From IMG/VR virus record IMGVR_UViG_3300044946_000125, positions 1-24,476 of that record: a stretch of 24,476 nt of DNA. One strand, given 5' to 3'. The notes below the pieces were generated by a model. The model was not told the origin of the DNA and did not search any database. It saw only the letters and a list, made by a program, of their open reading frames with translations. This stretch comes from a virus. Both the position numbers and the translations under genes were made by a program. Below, piece after piece: positions 1 to 5,940 of the stretch (position 1 is the stretch's first letter; each line of letters begins with the position of its first letter).

Positions 1-377
1 TCGACCCACCCCTTCGCGATCTCGCAGCGCCACCCGAGCTGCATCATTCGACTCTGAAACTTCTTTTGCTCCTCGGAGACGACACCGCCGCGCGTGCGCT
101 TCATCTCGAGCCAAAGGCCCGGGCAGGACAGGCGCAGAATCGGCACGGGCAGGATGTAATCGAACACGCCCGCCTGCAGGCCTTGCTCGCGGAGCTTGCG
201 CGCAACGACGGCGCCGGCCTTGCGATCAGCACCGTGGAAGGCGCCGTTCGGCACGTGCACCAGAACATCGGAGAGCTTCCAGCCGTTGAAGCGCTGCGTC
301 GACGCCCACTCGATGAGCCAGCGGCACTCCTCGTGCTCGCTCGGCACCGCGAGGAGCTTGTCGAGCTTCACCTTCAC
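1..377 (-). CDS. VRR-NUC domain nuclease, 3' end cut by window edge
   Basis: The visible 125 residues match the phage stand-alone VRR-NUC family, a PD-(D/E)XK-type nuclease expected to cut branched or flap DNA during phage replication or recombination. The visible motifs are VPNGAFH, then GVFDYIL with the catalytic-type Asp, then LEMKR (the E-x-K pair) followed by VSEEQKKFQ, and finally LGWRCEIAKGW. The frame stays open to base 1, so the C-terminus is outside the window. The start is taken as GTG at 377, which overlaps the upstream TGA as GTGA; a second GTG at 371 is possible. It is the last visible gene of the minus-strand early operon. The family call is firm; its exact substrate is not known from sequence. 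Confidence 0.88.
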   Translation of the reverse strand, partial: MKVKLDKLLAVPSEHEECRWLIEWASTQRFNGWKLSDVLVHVPNGAFHGADRKAGAVVARKLREQGLQAGVFDYILPVPILRLSCPGLWLEMKRTRGGVVSEEQKKFQSRMMQLGWRCEIAKGWV

Positions 378-994
378 TCGCGGCTCTTGCGCTTCTTCTT
401 CGTCTCGGCGTGGCGGATCTTGCGGCCGATCGCGCTCTCGGTCGCTTCCTCCTCCTCACGCTCCGCGGCCTCGAGCTCCTCCGGAGAGCCGTTGCCGTGA
501 TCGAGCGGGAGCTCGGGCTCGTCCTCGCGCTTCGCATCGAGCTCGGCCGAGCGGATCGCGATCTGCACCGGCTGATTCAGGAGGCCGGGCACGTCCAGGT
601 GCTCCTTCTCGCTCGTCACCTGGAGCTTGAAGCCGATCTCGGTGTTGCCGCCCGTCTTGAGCTCGAGCGTGATGTCCTTCAGGGAGGCGCCCGAGAACTT
701 GTGATCGCCGACCGGGGTCCAGAGCTGGACCGCGGCGCCGATGAACTTGTGCAGCAGTACGAGCGGCGCGAAGCAGATGAAGCGCGGCACCACCAGGCCC
801 GACTCATCCGTCATGTAGAGCGCGTCGTAGGCCGTGTCGCACCCCGTGAGCGCAACGAGCTCCTCGCCGTCGATGATGAGGCCGCCGACCTTGATGTCAT
901 GCGCTGGCACCTTTTCCTTGCCGTGCATCTCGGTGCGCGTGTTGATCGAGCCGCCGGTCTCGGCCGGCCGCTTCGTCAGTGAGAACTTCTGCAT
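374..994 (-). CDS. Conserved phage early protein, function unknown
   Basis: A 206-residue protein starting at ATG 994, behind a strong ribosome site (AAGAGGGGAT) 4 nt upstream. The N-terminal part (MQKFSLTKRPAETGG, then RTEMHGKEKVPAHDIKV) looks like a family often found next to VRR-NUC nucleases in phage early operons. The middle is beta-rich and includes PVGDHKFSGASLKDITLEL. The C-terminus is strongly charged, with an acidic run (EELEAAEREEEEATES) followed by a basic lysine/arginine tail ending KKKRKSRE. An acidic tail next to a beta-rich core is also seen in some phage single-stranded DNA-binding proteins, but I cannot establish that here. Its stop overlaps the start of the nuclease gene, so the two are probably co-translated. 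Confidence 0.75.
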   Translation of the reverse strand: MQKFSLTKRPAETGGSINTRTEMHGKEKVPAHDIKVGGLIIDGEELVALTGCDTAYDALYMTDESGLVVPRFICFAPLVLLHKFIGAAVQLWTPVGDHKFSGASLKDITLELKTGGNTEIGFKLQVTSEKEHLDVPGLLNQPVQIAIRSAELDAKREDEPELPLDHGNGSPEELEAAEREEEEATESAIGRKIRHAETKKKRKSRE

Positions 995-995
995 G

Positions 996-1223
996 TTATC
1001 CCCTCTTTTTTCGGTGTTTATCGGCGTTCGGGCAGGTCGCAAAGTGTGATTTGTGGCGCTCGAGGTCGAGCTCGATATCGTCAGCCTCGACGGTGTCGGC
1101 ATCGACCGGCATGTTGTTGCCGCGCTCGGTGATGAACCAGATGATCTTCGCGTTGCAGGAGCGGCAGCGCACGATGCGCCGCTCGTGCGCCTCGTTGGTG
1201 TCGTCCGAGTCTTCAAAGCCCAT
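996..1223 (-). CDS. Small zinc-ribbon phage protein
   Basis: A 75-residue protein from ATG 1223 (a GTG at 1232 would add three residues). It has CRSCNAKIIWF near residue 20, then a conserved-looking NMPVDADTVEADDIELD segment, and closes with SHFATCPNADKHRKKRG. The pattern CxxC ... HxxxC fits one bound zinc ion. Similar short proteins are common in proteobacterial phage early operons, where no function is known; nucleic-acid binding is the usual guess. It overlaps the upstream gene by 11 bp and ends just before the ribosome site of the 994 gene. Confidence 0.8.
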   Translation of the reverse strand: MGFEDSDDTNEAHERRIVRCRSCNAKIIWFITERGNNMPVDADTVEADDIELDLERHKSHFATCPNADKHRKKRG

Positions 1224-1443
1224 GGCACACACAGAGGCACGCGGGTCCCTGCTCCTTGCAGCGGCACTCGAAAGGATCTTCGTGATCGCAGGTGCAGGTG
1301 CGCATGCGCTGCTCGAGGAGCTCGCGCCGCAACGCCATGATCATCTCGATGTCGGCCGGGCTCGGTTTCCAGCCGATCTTCGCAGCGCGCACAGTCGCCT
1401 TCGTGCCATCGGGGAGCGTGATCTGGTAGCAGCGGCCGCTCAC
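1213..1443 (-). CDS. Cysteine-rich small phage protein
   Basis: A 76-residue protein. The start is GTG at 1443, overlapping the TGA of the upstream gene as GTGA, which supports translational coupling. The N-terminal half (YQITLPDGTKATVRAAKIGW, then PSPADIEMIMALRRELLEQ) looks like a small beta strand pair followed by a helix. The last 28 residues hold seven cysteines and two histidines (CTCDHEDPFECRCKEQG, CLCVCH), so metal binding is likely. I do not recognise a named family. Confidence 0.7.
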   Translation of the reverse strand: MSGRCYQITLPDGTKATVRAAKIGWKPSPADIEMIMALRRELLEQRMRTCTCDHEDPFECRCKEQGPACLCVCHGL

Positions 1444-1988
1444 GTCGTAAGCCTCGCGTGCAAGGCGACCACTCGCTGCTCATTGCGTGCCGTGATTCGA
1501 TCGCGTCGAAGTTGCAGCGCGCGTGTGCGGTACCCCAGCTCCTTCGCCAGCCTGGATTTGGTAAATCCCTCATCGATGAGGTGCTCGAGGAGGCGCCAGG
1601 CTTTCGCAGCTGGTACGAGCGAGGCGTCCCCGCGCGATGCTGATGTGACGGCCAGAATCTTGCGCTCGGTACGCGCGCGGATCCGCAGCCGGTCGCCATT
1701 CTTGATTTCATGGATCATCGAGCGGGCGATGTCGGTCGCGTGGCAGACCGCCCACTGCCCCACGCCCACGCGAGATAAACGAAACAGGTGCCGCCGCGCG
1801 CGTTTTGCGTCGACGATCCCATTCCAGTCGCCGGCGAGACGCGCGGCTTGTCGCTGGCGCTCGTAGTCGGAATTCGCGCGGCGGCACTTGAAGCACTTGC
1901 AGCCGGCCATGTAGCGCAGACGATTGCCGTGCGGCCGATCGGCGCCGAGCTCGTGGATTGGGCGCAGACCTCGCGCGAGAGGGTTCAT
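1440..1988 (-). CDS. Conserved phage protein with CxxC motif and HTH-like C-terminus
   Basis: A 182-residue protein from ATG 1988, which overlaps the preceding stop as ATGA. The N-terminal signature HGNRLRYMAGCKCFKCRRANSD is a recurring phage motif: a CxCxxC cluster followed by an arginine-rich stretch through YERQRQAARLAGDWNGIV. The rest is helical and basic. It includes ARSMIHEIKNGDRLRIRART near residue 90, which resembles an HTH recognition segment, and FTKSRLAKELGYRTRALQ near residue 145, which resembles a second HTH. A DNA-binding regulatory role is a reasonable inference but is not proven. It lies in the middle of the minus early operon. Confidence 0.78.
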   Translation of the reverse strand: MNPLARGLRPIHELGADRPHGNRLRYMAGCKCFKCRRANSDYERQRQAARLAGDWNGIVDAKRARRHLFRLSRVGVGQWAVCHATDIARSMIHEIKNGDRLRIRARTERKILAVTSASRGDASLVPAAKAWRLLEHLIDEGFTKSRLAKELGYRTRALQLRRDRITARNEQRVVALHARLTT

Positions 1989-2269
1989 CCCGGCTCCGGG
2001 GTCAAATCGAATTCCTGAAAGAATTCGGCCTCGGTGTACACGGCGATGTAGTCGTCCGCAGCGCCTGGATCGAGCTCGACGATCCAGTCGCCGCCGTCCA
2101 GCTTCAGGTCAGCGCCGGTATCCGGGAAATGGAAGGTGAGCTCGAGGCGCCCCTCGACGACTTGAGTCGAGATGCGACCCGCGGCCCAAAGTGGGATCGG
2201 CTGCGCGTCCTTACGCTCCTTCGCGAATTGCCAGCACCGCAGCGCTCGTTTCGGATCACACGTGGTCAT
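1985..2269 (-). CDS. Hypothetical phage protein
   Basis: A 94-residue acidic protein from ATG 2269, overlapping the upstream stop as ATGA and its own downstream neighbour in the same way. The segment GRLELTFHFPDTGADLKLDGGDWIVELDPG suggests a small beta sheet. The C-terminus is acidic (YIAVYTEAEFFQEFDLTPEPG). No recognised family. Its reality rests on the exact 4-bp overlaps at both ends, a hallmark of this operon. Confidence 0.65.
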   Translation of the reverse strand: MTTCDPKRALRCWQFAKERKDAQPIPLWAAGRISTQVVEGRLELTFHFPDTGADLKLDGGDWIVELDPGAADDYIAVYTEAEFFQEFDLTPEPG

Positions 2270-2463
2270 TTGCCCATCTCCTTTTTGAACTTCTCCCAGC
2301 TCGAGAGGAGCCGCGGGATCTCGAAGTCGCCGTGCAGCTCGGGCGTGTCGGCGACCAGGAAGCCGAGAAACATCACGACGAAGCTTTCGGAGTGCACGTT
2401 CTCGAGCTCGGCGATGAGCTCCTCGCGCGTCAGGCTCCGGATGTGATCGCCGACCTTAGTCAT
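2266..2463 (-). CDS. Small hypothetical phage protein
   Basis: A 65-residue protein from ATG 2463 (MTKVGDHIRSLTREELIAEL). The frame runs further upstream, but that extension is rich in Arg and Ser like an antisense shadow. The protein is mostly helical with a central hydrophobic stretch (FVVMFLGFLVA), too short to be a confident membrane segment. The stop overlaps the next start (ATGA). Function unknown. Confidence 0.6.
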   Translation of the reverse strand: MTKVGDHIRSLTREELIAELENVHSESFVVMFLGFLVADTPELHGDFEIPRLLSSWEKFKKEMGK

Positions 2464-2797
2464 GATTCGGAGCGCTCGGATGACGAACCACGACCCCGAG
2501 ATCCGCCTGGAGCGGGATGCCGTCCTTGTGATCCTGCGCGGCTGCTCGAGCATCTCGCGCGAAAAGGAAAGGTCCGCAGATGTGCCGCGGAGCGGAGGTA
2601 GGCGTCGCACAGAGCTCGAGCGAGTAAGACTCGACACTGAGCTCCTCATCGATCTTCTTTGTGATCCGATAGGTGCCGGTCGAGTCGATCATCGTGCGCG
2701 CGGTCTCGTGATCCCAGGTGAGCTCGCGCTTCGCCGGCGTCCGATCGCTCGGGAAGTGGCGGGCGATCTTCTTTCGAACTTCCTCGAAGGTTGGCAT
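2456..2797 (-). CDS. Hypothetical phage protein, first gene of the minus early operon
   Basis: A 113-residue protein from ATG 2797 (MPTFEEVRKKIARHF). The frame is open to 2932, but the upstream part has the composition of non-coding sequence. There is no clear ribosome site before 2797, so the start is only moderately certain. The central region (TYRITKKIDEELSVESYSLEL) alternates polar and hydrophobic residues like beta strands. No family recognised. A TTATCCACA DnaA-box-like sequence on the minus strand abuts the start codon. Confidence 0.6.
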   Translation of the reverse strand: MPTFEEVRKKIARHFPSDRTPAKRELTWDHETARTMIDSTGTYRITKKIDEELSVESYSLELCATPTSAPRHICGPFLFARDARAAAQDHKDGIPLQADLGVVVRHPSAPNHD

Positions 2798-2817
2798 GTG
2801 GATAACTCTGTGGGTAA
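2797..2817 (-). promoter_or_regulatory. Pair of DnaA-box-like sites
   Basis: Read on the minus strand, 2805-2797 is TTATCCACA, a perfect match to the E. coli-type DnaA box TTATNCACA. Positions 2817-2809 are TTACCCACA, one mismatch away. The two are 12 bp apart centre to centre, in the same orientation, at the edge of the gene-free gap. They could mark a phage origin using host DnaA or a DnaA-sensitive promoter. The sequence match is direct; the function is inferred. Confidence 0.45.
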
Positions 2818-3073
2818 CCAGTGCGCAAAATCGACTATCGATGCTCCTCAAGCCCTTTCCGCCTCCAGGTAGCAGCCCCGGATGTCGCGTACTCAGGTCC
2901 CCTGCCGCGCAAGCGCGACCGCCTTTAAGCACCGGGATGGAAGTGGCACACCAGAGCCCGGAATAGCCGATTTCTTGAGGGCCTGGCCGGCTTCGACCGT
3001 TATCTTTCGTGCCTCAGACGGCGATGTGGATTTCTTACTCGGGCATCGCTACACCGAGAGGGCCTGGTGAGCC
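2798..3073. other. Gene-free gap between the switch region and the early operon
   Basis: No convincing coding frame is present on either strand. The short open frames here lack ribosome sites and look like composition artefacts. The stretch holds the DnaA-box-like pair at its left end. It should also contain the promoter for the operon starting at 2797, but I could not find a convincing -35/-10 pair with a sensible distance to the start. No copy of the ACCCG...CGGGT operator seen elsewhere is present. An origin or a regulatory RNA cannot be excluded. Confidence 0.5.
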
Positions 3074-3322
3074 CTAGCGGTGTCCTCTCCCTCGGCCGCC
3101 CTGGCCGGCGCTGCTGCCTCCCTCGATCTGCCCGCTGAATCCCTCAGCGCGCGCAAGGTTCGCCCATACCTTGTGCTCATGATTTTTCTTGAGCGCCCAG
3201 GCGTGGAGAACTTCTCGAACGATATCGGCCTTGTCGCGGCCGAATGCCATGGACTCCGCCTGCAGGGCGAGGTCGGTCTCGGCGGTCAACTTGCCGCGGA
3301 AGTCGCGAAGCTCCGCACTCAC
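3074..3322 (-). CDS. Ribbon-helix-helix-like phage protein
   Basis: An 82-residue protein from GTG 3322, overlapping the TGA of the upstream HTH gene as GTGA. The sequence ELRDFRGKLTAETDLALQAE, then MAFGRDKADIVREVLHAWALKK, fits a ribbon-helix-helix fold: a short strand followed by two helices, with GRDKADIVREVLH resembling helix B of the CopG/Arc class. Such proteins often sit beside the small HTH regulator in proteobacterial phages. The C-terminal tail is glycine and arginine rich. A DNA-binding regulatory role is inferred. Confidence 0.65.
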   Translation of the reverse strand: MSAELRDFRGKLTAETDLALQAESMAFGRDKADIVREVLHAWALKKNHEHKVWANLARAEGFSGQIEGGSSAGQGGRGRGHR

Positions 3323-3522
3323 GCGGCGTCTTCCTTTTCCTTCTTGCGAAAGTAGTTGGCGAGCTTCTCGATGTGGCTGATGCCCGGGTCTCTAATCTCG
3401 CCGCGCGCAATCTTCTCGACCGTGCGATAGGAGACGCCTGAGTGTTTGGCGACGACGCGCCACTTGCCTTTGGAAGCGCCGAGCCGGCCGAGTACGTAAG
3501 CGAAGAGTGAGTCGTTGGGCAT
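3319..3522 (-). CDS. Small HTH transcriptional regulator (Cro/YdaS-like)
   Basis: A 67-residue protein from ATG 3522. A helix-turn-helix spans about residues 20-43 (WRVVAKHSGVSYRTVEKIAR), followed by GEIRDPGISHIEKLANYFRKKEK, a typical small phage regulator. The frame extends to 3615, but ATG 3522 sits just downstream of a predicted -10 element (3531-3536) and lacks a ribosome site. That fits a leaderless mRNA, as for lambda cI. It is divergent from the XRE gene at 3599, with operator O1 between them. It is probably one of the two switch proteins; which one plays CI and which Cro cannot be read from sequence. Confidence 0.82.
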   Translation of the reverse strand: MPNDSLFAYVLGRLGASKGKWRVVAKHSGVSYRTVEKIARGEIRDPGISHIEKLANYFRKKEKEDAA

Positions 3523-3530
3523 GGGTCGCG

Positions 3531-3559
3531 AAATTACACCCGTTCTCGGGTCATCGCAA
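3531..3559 (-). promoter_or_regulatory. Minus-strand promoter with operator O1 inside its spacer
   Basis: On the minus strand TTGCGA (3559-3554) and TAATTT (3536-3531) are separated by exactly 17 bp. The spacer contains the perfect inverted repeat ACCCG-TTCT-CGGGT (plus strand 3538-3551). A start point about 7 nt past the -10 would fall next to ATG 3522, giving a leaderless or nearly leaderless transcript. Repressor bound at O1 would block polymerase directly. The elements are seen; promoter activity is inferred. Confidence 0.6.
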
Positions 3560-3598
3560 TCCGCAGAAGGGTCTCCAAGAACAATAAAGTGGCCCGCA

Positions 3599-3925
3599 AT
3601 GCCCGCCAAACACAAATTGGTGTCTCACGCCGCAAGAAAGACCCGGGAGGCGATGGTCGAGAACTTGCGGCGGCGGATCACCGAGTCATATCCAAAGCTC
3701 TCCACCACCGCCGCCTACGAGCGGATCGGCGCGGACACGGGGATTTCCCTATCGAGCTTCCAGCGAATCATGTCCGGTAGCACCGGACCCTCCATCGACA
3801 CCCTCTCCGATATCGCCCACAACTTAGGCTGCTCCGTTGCCGAGATCCTAAGCCCTCCCAAGGATGGACTCGCCGCTGCGCAGAGCGAGCCGAGCACCCA
3901 GCGTCTTCAACGACGCCGAGGCTAA
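3599..3925 (+). CDS. XRE-family HTH transcriptional regulator
   Basis: A 108-residue protein from ATG 3599. An XRE/Cro-CI-type helix-turn-helix lies around residues 35-85: LSTTAAYERIGADTGISLSS, then FQRIMSGSTGPSIDTLSDIA and HNLGCSVAEIL. The C-terminal 20 residues are low complexity, and there is no peptidase or dimerisation domain as in lambda CI, so RecA-triggered self-cleavage is not expected. The longer frame from 3515 would run over operator O1 and is rejected. No clear ribosome site precedes the start (AAAGTGG is weak). It is divergent from the HTH gene at 3522 and is a likely partner in the lysis/lysogeny switch. Confidence 0.8.
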   Translation: MPAKHKLVSHAARKTREAMVENLRRRITESYPKLSTTAAYERIGADTGISLSSFQRIMSGSTGPSIDTLSDIAHNLGCSVAEILSPPKDGLAAAQSEPSTQRLQRRRG

Positions 3926-3980
3926 AGTCATCGCTATCGGTCCCTTCATCGTTCGCCGCGCGAAGGACAACCCCCAATGA
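3864..3980 (+). CDS. Possible 38-residue ORF
   Basis: ATG 3864 opens a 38-residue frame (MDSPLRRASRAPSVFNDAEA ... ending RRAKDNPQ) that overlaps the end of the XRE gene in another frame. It stops at a TGA sharing bases with the ATG of the 3977 gene (ATGA), the overlap style used throughout this phage. AAGG lies 1 nt before the start, which is too close to be ideal. No family recognised. It may simply be a read-through frame that couples the next gene. Confidence 0.3.
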   Translation: MDSPLRRASRAPSVFNDAEAKVIAIGPFIVRRAKDNPQ

Positions 3981-4132
3981 CGGACTACAAATTCTGGGCC
4001 GTGGTCGTACTCCTGGCCCTCAATCTCCTCGCCCTGCTCTCCATCAGGAGCGCCCTCGGGGATCTCTGGACAAAGCTCCACGAGATGCAGCAGGTGATCG
4101 TGAACTCGATCACCCGGCGGGGCGCGGACTAG
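3977..4132 (+). CDS. Small single-pass membrane protein
   Basis: A 51-residue frame from ATG 3977: MTDYK, then FWAVVVLLALNLLALLSI, a clear hydrophobic segment of about 18 residues, followed by a helical tail RSALGDLWTKLHEMQQVIV. It has the form of a small inner-membrane protein. It lies directly downstream of the XRE regulator, so it may be expressed from the prophage like lysogeny-associated superinfection-exclusion proteins; that is inference. No ribosome site is obvious, so translation may depend on the overlapping upstream frame. Confidence 0.55.
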   Translation: MTDYKFWAVVVLLALNLLALLSIRSALGDLWTKLHEMQQVIVNSITRRGAD

Positions 4133-4150
4133 CGAACCGGCTCACGGCCG

Positions 4151-4193
4151 ACCCGTTTTTCGGTTGACCGCACCCTTTCTCGGGTGTTAGCGT
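4151..4193 (+). promoter_or_regulatory. Plus-strand early promoter with tandem operators O2 and O3
   Basis: TTGACC at 4164-4169 is a good -35 (5 of 6). An extended -10 follows: TG at 4185-4186 and TAGCGT at 4188-4193. The spacer contains O3, ACCCTTTCTCGGGT (4172-4185), 13 of 14 identical to O1. O2, ACCCGTTTTTCGGT (4151-4164), matches 11 of 14 and abuts the -35. O2 and O3 start 21 bp apart, about two helical turns, allowing cooperative binding on one face. Transcription would start near 4200 and drive the 4229-7447 operon. Activity is inferred. Confidence 0.62.
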
Positions 4194-4228
4194 GCCTCCC
4201 GGTCTAAGTGAACAGGGAGTTTTCCGCT

Positions 4229-4429
4229 ATGCCCCACCCATCAAACGTGATCGATTTTCGCCTGGTGCAGATCAAGGCACTCACCCGCCAGATCGCGCGG
4301 GCCCGCGCCGCTGGCCAGGCCTCCGTCCTCGATGAGCGCCTGGCCGAGGCCGAGCTCGTCTTCAATTCGCTCAAGCAGACCCGCTTCGGCGTGATCGACC
4401 TGACCACGCAGATCCGCAAGGAGTGGTGA
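4229..4429 (+). CDS. Small phage early protein, first gene of plus operon
   Basis: A 66-residue protein from ATG 4229, with AGGGAG at 4213-4218 as ribosome site. A GTG at 4208 would precede that site and is not used. The sequence is almost wholly helical (VQIKALTRQIARARAAGQAS, then LDERLAEAELVFNSLKQ) and may form a coiled coil. No named family. The stop TGA shares its last base with the next ATG (TGATG). It sits about 30 nt downstream of the predicted early promoter. Confidence 0.65.
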   Translation: MPHPSNVIDFRLVQIKALTRQIARARAAGQASVLDERLAEAELVFNSLKQTRFGVIDLTTQIRKEW

Positions 4430-4647
4430 TGGGCTTCGCATTCGCGACCGCCCACTGCATCGGCTGCAAGCGGCTCTTCTCGTTCAATCCCGTGCGTGTG
4501 CCGTCGACATCGGTCATCACCGGCACGCGCGAGCCGATCTGTCAGACCTGCATCACGACCATCAACCAGCACCGGCGCGAGAACAATCTCCCCGAGTGGC
4601 CGGTGCACTCGGATGCCTACGAGGCCTGCGAGGAGTCCGAGCTGTGA
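4429..4647 (+). CDS. Zinc-ribbon phage protein (C-x2-C ... C-x2-C)
   Basis: A 72-residue protein from ATG 4429. Residues CIGC (about 10-13) and CQTC (about 39-42) form a four-cysteine zinc site. The intervening FSFNPVRVPS and the following NQHRRENNLPEW, then SDAYEACEESEL, are typical of a small family widespread in tailed phages, including actinobacteriophages, where its role is unknown. It overlaps both neighbours (TGATG upstream, GTGA downstream). The family likeness is from memory; the zinc motif is seen directly. Confidence 0.75.
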   Translation: MGFAFATAHCIGCKRLFSFNPVRVPSTSVITGTREPICQTCITTINQHRRENNLPEWPVHSDAYEACEESEL

Positions 4648-5501
4648 GCACCGAGCTCGCCGTCATCTCAGCGCCGCCCATGACGGTCGCGTCCTTGAAG
4701 GAGCGCAGCCAGCACGTGCAGGCGCTCATCAAGGACCTCATGGTCGAGGGCGTGCACTTCGGCGTGATCCCGGGCACCAAGGAGCGCTCGCTCACCAAGC
4801 AGGGCTCCGAGCTCCTGCTCTCCGCCTTCCACATCGCGGTCGAGCCCGAGATCATCGAGTCGGTCACGCCCGACTATGTGCGCTACACGGTGAAGATCAC
4901 CGGCCGGCACATGGGCTCCGGCATCGTGATCGGCGTCGGGGTCGGGCGCTGCTCGTCCAACGAGGAGAAGTACAAGTGGCGCCGCGCGGTCTGCGTCGAT
5001 GAGTTCGAGGCGACGCCAGAATCGCACCGGCGCATCAAGTGGGGAACGGGCGAGCGGGGCGTGTACACCATGCAGCAGATCCGCACGAACCCGGAGGATC
5101 TCGCGAACACCATCCTCAAGATGGCGAAGAAGCGCGCCCAGGCCGACCTCTGCCTCACCGCGCTAGCGGCCTCGGACGCCTTTAAGACCCAGCGCCGTCC
5201 GGAGAACCCCACCCCCACCGCTACCCAGGTGCGGGATGCAGCCAGAACCCCGCCACGGGCTTCTAATGCGGCCGCGCCACCTGTTAACGGGTCGAAGCCT
5301 GTGGATAAGTCGGACGAGGCGCCGCGGCCGGCAACGACCGCCCAGTTGGGCCTCATCCGCCAGAAGCTCGATCGCGCCGGGATCGCCGAGAACTACTTCT
5401 TCGCGCAGTTCGAGATCGGCCGCTTCGAGGAGCTCGCGTTCGAACGGGTAAATCAGGCCCTGGCGTGGATCGATGAGCTCGACAAGGCGCCGCCGGCGTG
5501 A
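4644..5501 (+). CDS. Phage recombination-associated protein (HFGVIPGT family)
   Basis: A 285-residue protein from GTG 4644, overlapping the previous TGA as GTGA. The N-terminal signature HFGVIPGTKERSLTKQGSEL (about residues 38-57) belongs to a conserved phage family usually found among single-strand annealing/recombination genes. Another conserved-looking stretch is NPEDLANTILKMAKKRAQAD (149-168). A proline/alanine-rich linker (about 184-232) joins a C-terminal helical domain (TTAQLGLIRQKLDRAG through NQALAWIDELD), a module seen at the ends of phage RecT/ERF-type proteins. A role in homologous recombination of phage DNA is inferred. The linker codons contain a perfect DnaA-box-like TGTGGATAA at 5300-5308. 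Confidence 0.55.
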   Translation: MSTELAVISAPPMTVASLKERSQHVQALIKDLMVEGVHFGVIPGTKERSLTKQGSELLLSAFHIAVEPEIIESVTPDYVRYTVKITGRHMGSGIVIGVGVGRCSSNEEKYKWRRAVCVDEFEATPESHRRIKWGTGERGVYTMQQIRTNPEDLANTILKMAKKRAQADLCLTALAASDAFKTQRRPENPTPTATQVRDAARTPPRASNAAAPPVNGSKPVDKSDEAPRPATTAQLGLIRQKLDRAGIAENYFFAQFEIGRFEELAFERVNQALAWIDELDKAPPA

Positions 5502-5707
5502 GCCACAAGCGCGCGAACGTCAGATGGGCCTTGCCCGCGGAGGGCGGCGCGACCATGGAGCAGGCGCAGCTCGCGGTGCTCATGGACATCCGCGTGGAGC
5601 TTCAGACCCTCAATCGGGTCCTCGCGTGTCCCAATTTCCAGGCGATCCCGCAGACCTTGAAGCGGATCAGCCGGAACACCGCGAAGCCCCGCAAGCCGCG
5701 CTCATGA
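5498..5707 (+). CDS. Small conserved phage protein (CPNF..IP motif)
   Basis: Taken from GTG 5498, overlapping the previous TGA (GTGA), giving 69 residues. An internal ATG at 5555 with GGAGGG about 10 nt upstream could be the true start, giving about 50 residues. The conserved-looking part is AQLAVLMDIRVELQTLNRVL, then ACPNFQAIPQTLKRISRNTA, a motif common in short proteobacterial phage proteins of unknown function. The stop shares sequence with the next ATG (TCATGA). Confidence 0.65.
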   Translation: MSHKRANVRWALPAEGGATMEQAQLAVLMDIRVELQTLNRVLACPNFQAIPQTLKRISRNTAKPRKPRS

Positions 5708-5940
5708 CGCGCTGCCTCTGGCCCTCGTGCCGGCATCTTGCGGCCCGCCTCGTGTACTGCCATGCGCATTACGAGGCGCTTGGGCCGGATCTGCAGCGCC
5801 GGCTCAAGGCCGCCCAGGGGACCGAAGAATGGGTGGCGGCGCTCGAGGCCTGCCAGCACCATGCGAAGGCGACGATCGAGTGGGTTCGAAAAACATTCCA
5901 TGGAGGTGAGAATGCTCATTCTGACGCGAAGGCCCGGTGA
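5704..5940 (+). CDS. Small zinc-finger-like phage protein
   Basis: A 78-residue protein from ATG 5704, overlapping the previous stop as ATGA. The N-terminus carries CLWPSC (residues 4-9) and YCHAHY (18-23), a C-x4-C ... C-x2-H pattern that recurs in short phage proteins and should bind zinc. The remainder is helical ([20 protein letters not shown] and on). Its last nine codons run over the ribosome site and start of csrA in another frame, so translation of this gene could modulate csrA initiation. Function unknown. Confidence 0.7.
   Translation: MTRCLWPSCRHLAARLVYCHAHYEALGPDLQRRLKAAQGTEEWVAALEACQHHAKATIEWVRKTFHGGENAHSDAKAR

Noticed and set aside
240-262. Another parS-like site around GTTCGGCACGTGCACC
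   Set aside because: CACGTG core is present but flanks do not form the palindrome; it encodes a conserved part of the VRR-NUC protein.
995-1711. N-terminal extension of the 374-994 gene to 1711
   Set aside because: The extension crosses three other genes and is Arg/Ser/Thr-rich; ATG 994 has a strong ribosome site.
979-1866. Plus-strand 295-residue frame over the early minus operon
   Set aside because: Ser/Arg-rich shadow; the minus strand has several recognisable small phage genes with exact 4-bp overlaps here.
2882-3070. Plus-strand 62-residue frame in the gene-free gap
   Set aside because: No ribosome site, no conserved motif, and composition no different from non-coding frames.
5300-5308. 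A second origin at the DnaA-box-like sequence in the recombination-type gene
   Set aside because: Single box inside a coding linker with no companion site; noted only as a coincidence to check.
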